This document shows positions 62,317 through 64,000 of a DNA stretch of 64,000 bases, piece by piece. The DNA comes from Adhaeribacter pallidiroseus (GTDB lineage Bacteria > Bacteroidota > Bacteroidia > Cytophagales > Hymenobacteraceae), in the NCBI RefSeq assembly GCF_003340495.1, contig NZ_QASA01000001.1, forward strand, positions 2,542,001 through 2,606,000. The letters run 5' to 3'. A program made the translations under genes and the position numbers. A model generated the notes under the pieces. The model worked only from the letters and a program-made list of their open reading frames with translations. It was not told the DNA's origin and ran no database searches. The first letter of the stretch is position 1. Each line of letters opens with the position of its first letter.

Positions 62317-63426
62317 ATGTATGTCCCGTTTTTATCCTTTACCTGGCAGAACGCCCTTATCCGGACCGCTGTTCAGGAGAAGAGCCATTTATTTTTTAAT
62401 TCTGAAAACTACATCTTAGGTCCGGAAGTTACCGCCTTTGAACAAGCGTACGCGGCTTTTAACAACACGTCGCATTGTGTGGGTGTTGGTAATGGCCTGG
62501 AGGCGCTCATTATTAGTTTAGAAGTACTGGGAGTTAAACCCCACGATGAAGTAATTGTACCCGCTAATACGTACATAGCCACTTGGCTTGCCGTTTCCCA
62601 GGTGGGCGCCGTCCCCGTACCAGTGGAGCCCGAAGAATTTACCAGTAACCTGGACCCGAACCAAATTGTTGCCGCTCTTACTGTAAAAACCAAAGCCATT
62701 CTGCCGGTCCATCTATATGGGCTCCCCTGCAACATGACGGCCATTCAGGCTATTGCCGACCAACACGGTTTGTTTATAGTGGAAGATAATGCGCAGGCCC
62801 ACGGAGCCCGGTGGCAAGGGCAAATAACCGGTAGCTTTGGCCACGTAAATGCTACCAGTTTTTATCCGACTAAAAATTTGGGAGCTTTAGGCGATGGCGG
62901 CGCCATTACTACTAACCAGGCGGCGTATGCCCGGCAAGCCCGAATGCGGCGCAATTACGGCTCCGAAACGAAAAACTACAACGACATCATTGGCCGGAAC
63001 TCGCGCTTAGATGAACTACAAGCCGCTTATCTGAACGTAAAATTACCTTTTTTAAATACCTGGAATGCCGAACGTCGTAAAATTGCGGCTTACTACCTCA
63101 CCCATTTACAGCAAGTTCCCCAAATTACCTTACCTCCTACGTTGCCCGAAGCAGAACCGGTATTTCATTTATTTGTTATTCATACCCCACAACGCCAAAA
63201 ATTACAGCAATTTTTAAAAAAACAGCGGATTGAAACGGCCGTGCATTACCCTGTTCCGCCGCATTTGCAAAAAGCTTACGCTTTTTTAAATTATCAAACC
63301 GGCGCTTTTCCGATAACCGAAAAATTAGCCCAGACTTGTTTGAGTTTACCGGTTTGGCCAGGAATGTCAGAAGAAATGCTCCAATATGTTTGTGAAAAAA
63401 TAAAACAGTTTTTTAATGAGGAGTAA
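62317..63426 (+). CDS. DegT/DnrJ/EryC1/StrS sugar aminotransferase (FdtB-like)
   Basis: 369 residues from the ATG at 62317 (MYVPFLSFTWQN); an upstream frame to 62290 is less likely. A PLP fold-type I enzyme: N-terminal NYILGPEVTAFEQAYAAF, CVGVGNGLEAL, the PLP phosphate/Asp site FIVEDNAQAHGA, the Schiff-base Lys in FYPTKNLGALGDGGA, and RLDELQAAYL. It transaminates a keto group of a dTDP-sugar. Paired with the FdtA-like ketoisomerase it probably makes dTDP-3-amino-3,6-dideoxyhexose for O-antigen or capsule. Confidence 0.9.
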   Translation: MYVPFLSFTWQNALIRTAVQEKSHLFFNSENYILGPEVTAFEQAYAAFNNTSHCVGVGNGLEALIISLEVLGVKPHDEVIVPANTYIATWLAVSQVGAVPVPVEPEEFTSNLDPNQIVAALTVKTKAILPVHLYGLPCNMTAIQAIADQHGLFIVEDNAQAHGARWQGQITGSFGHVNATSFYPTKNLGALGDGGAITTNQAAYARQARMRRNYGSETKNYNDIIGRNSRLDELQAAYLNVKLPFLNTWNAERRKIAAYYLTHLQQVPQITLPPTLPEAEPVFHLFVIHTPQRQKLQQFLKKQRIETAVHYPVPPHLQKAYAFLNYQTGAFPITEKLAQTCLSLPVWPGMSEEMLQYVCEKIKQFFNEE

Positions 63427-63627
63427 ACAATTCTAACCTTCCGACTTTTTAGCCCGGCTGGTAAAAAAATTCAATCTCCTTATTCATACTGTACTAATAC
63501 CCTGGTGGTAGAAAGCCGATTTTGAATGCGTAACAATACGCCTCCTTCGTAACCCGGCATTTATAAAGCGTAACAAAATTTAATTCCGCAGCTAAACTGT
63601 ATTTTTACGCCAGCATCCCCCTTCTGT

Positions 63628-64000
63628 ATGAGTCAGTACCAAACCATTGCGGCGCCCAGCACGGCGGTTTACAAAGAAAAAAACAGTAAGTTTTTAGCTT
63701 TTGCCTACCCGGTATATTCCGAAGCCGAGATCAAAGAAATTTTAAATAATTTAAAAAAAGCGTATTTCGATGCCCGACATTTTTGCTACGCGTACCGTTT
63801 AGAAGCGGATGGCCGGATTTACCGCGCCAACGACGACGGCGAACCTAGCCATACCGCCGGTGACCCCATCTTGGGTCAACTGAAATCGGCCGACCTCACT
63901 TTTGTTTTAGTGGTAGTAGTCCGGTATTTCGGCGGCATTAAATTAGGGGTGAGTGGTTTAATTCAGGCGTATAGAACAGCCGCCCAGGCAGTTATTGCCG
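63628..64000 (+). CDS. YigZ/IMPACT family protein (5' part)
   Basis: The frame begins at an ATG at 63628 and is cut by the window end after about 124 residues. It shows the UPF0029 N-domain: YKEKNSKFLAFAYPV, DARHFCYAYRL, ANDDGEPSHTAGDPILGQL and VVVVRYFGGIKLGVSGLIQAY, the family signature. YigZ-like proteins are conserved, of uncertain molecular role. The 200 nt before it hold no gene. Confidence 0.93.
   Translation, partial: MSQYQTIAAPSTAVYKEKNSKFLAFAYPVYSEAEIKEILNNLKKAYFDARHFCYAYRLEADGRIYRANDDGEPSHTAGDPILGQLKSADLTFVLVVVVRYFGGIKLGVSGLIQAYRTAAQAVIA

Noticed and set aside
1-64000. CRISPR array, prophage, IS transposase or defence island
   Set aside because: No regular repeat-spacer array, integrase/capsid genes, transposase motifs or cas/restriction genes were seen. 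The only recombinase is an intact xerD-type housekeeping gene.

Overview
This 64 kb window is a chromosomal segment of a Bacteroidota bacterium. It is most likely from the Cytophagales, and Hymenobacteraceae (Adhaeribacter-like) is my best guess. The evidence is gene content and order: parA-parB-DUF5683-dapB-lepB, a ubiE-porT pair (type IX secretion), DUF5606, Kdo genes kdsA and waaA, an acyl-ACP desaturase and a MoxR/VWA pair. AT-rich intergenic DNA and TAnnTTTG-type -7 promoter boxes agree with this. The genus is inference; there is no rRNA in the window. || Layout. 1-4.6 kb: end of a metallo-hydrolase, then parA, parB, DUF5683, dapB and lepB on the plus strand. 4.6-8.9 kb: ung, apaG, a frameshifted methyltransferase, a frameshifted kdsA and a coiled-coil membrane protein. 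9-12.6 kb: a cyanophycin operon (cphB-cphA). 12.8-14.4 kb: a STAS protein, an orphan NarL-type response regulator and tRNA-Cys(GCA). 14.6-18.7 kb: rpsA, an HNH nuclease, an NlpC/P60 peptidase and a frameshifted smpB. 18.7-20.5 kb: repeats and a badly decayed GH1/RmlD-type gene. 20.6-31 kb: a secreted hypothetical, a large FAD/Fe-S dehydrogenase, a GNAT, lolA, ftsK, pyrD and a CAP-domain protein. 31-37 kb: xerD, aroQ, a class V aminotransferase, marC, rnhA, a TrmN6-like methylase and a saccharopine-dehydrogenase-like protein. 37.3-40.6 kb: a cytidine deaminase pseudogene, VOC, SDR, porT and ubiE. 40.8-50.5 kb: a PD40 outer-membrane-type protein, engB, a TonB C-terminal protein, DUF5606, aspartokinase, waaA-rsgA, SDR, a fasciclin lipoprotein and a cyclophilin. 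50.5-55.7 kb: a ZIP transporter, MoxR ATPase plus VWA, and an acyl-ACP desaturase. 55.9-63.4 kb: a surface-polysaccharide cluster (membrane protein, two FemAB/GNAT proteins, GT2, Wzx-type flippase, FdtA-type ketoisomerase, and a divergent DegT/FdtB-type aminotransferase). 63.6 kb to the end: a partial YigZ. || No phage, IS transposase, CRISPR array or defence island is visible. The most unusual signals are: (i) three conserved genes (methyltransferase, kdsA, smpB), each out of frame by exactly one missing A in an A-run, two of them at a dnaX-like A AAA AAG heptamer; (ii) two genuine-looking decayed genes, one being a cytidine deaminase with two in-frame TAA codons and a lost zinc cysteine; (iii) intergenic inverted-repeat elements; and (iv) a cyanophycin storage operon in a non-cyanobacterium. 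Convergent gene ends carry well-formed hairpin terminators.
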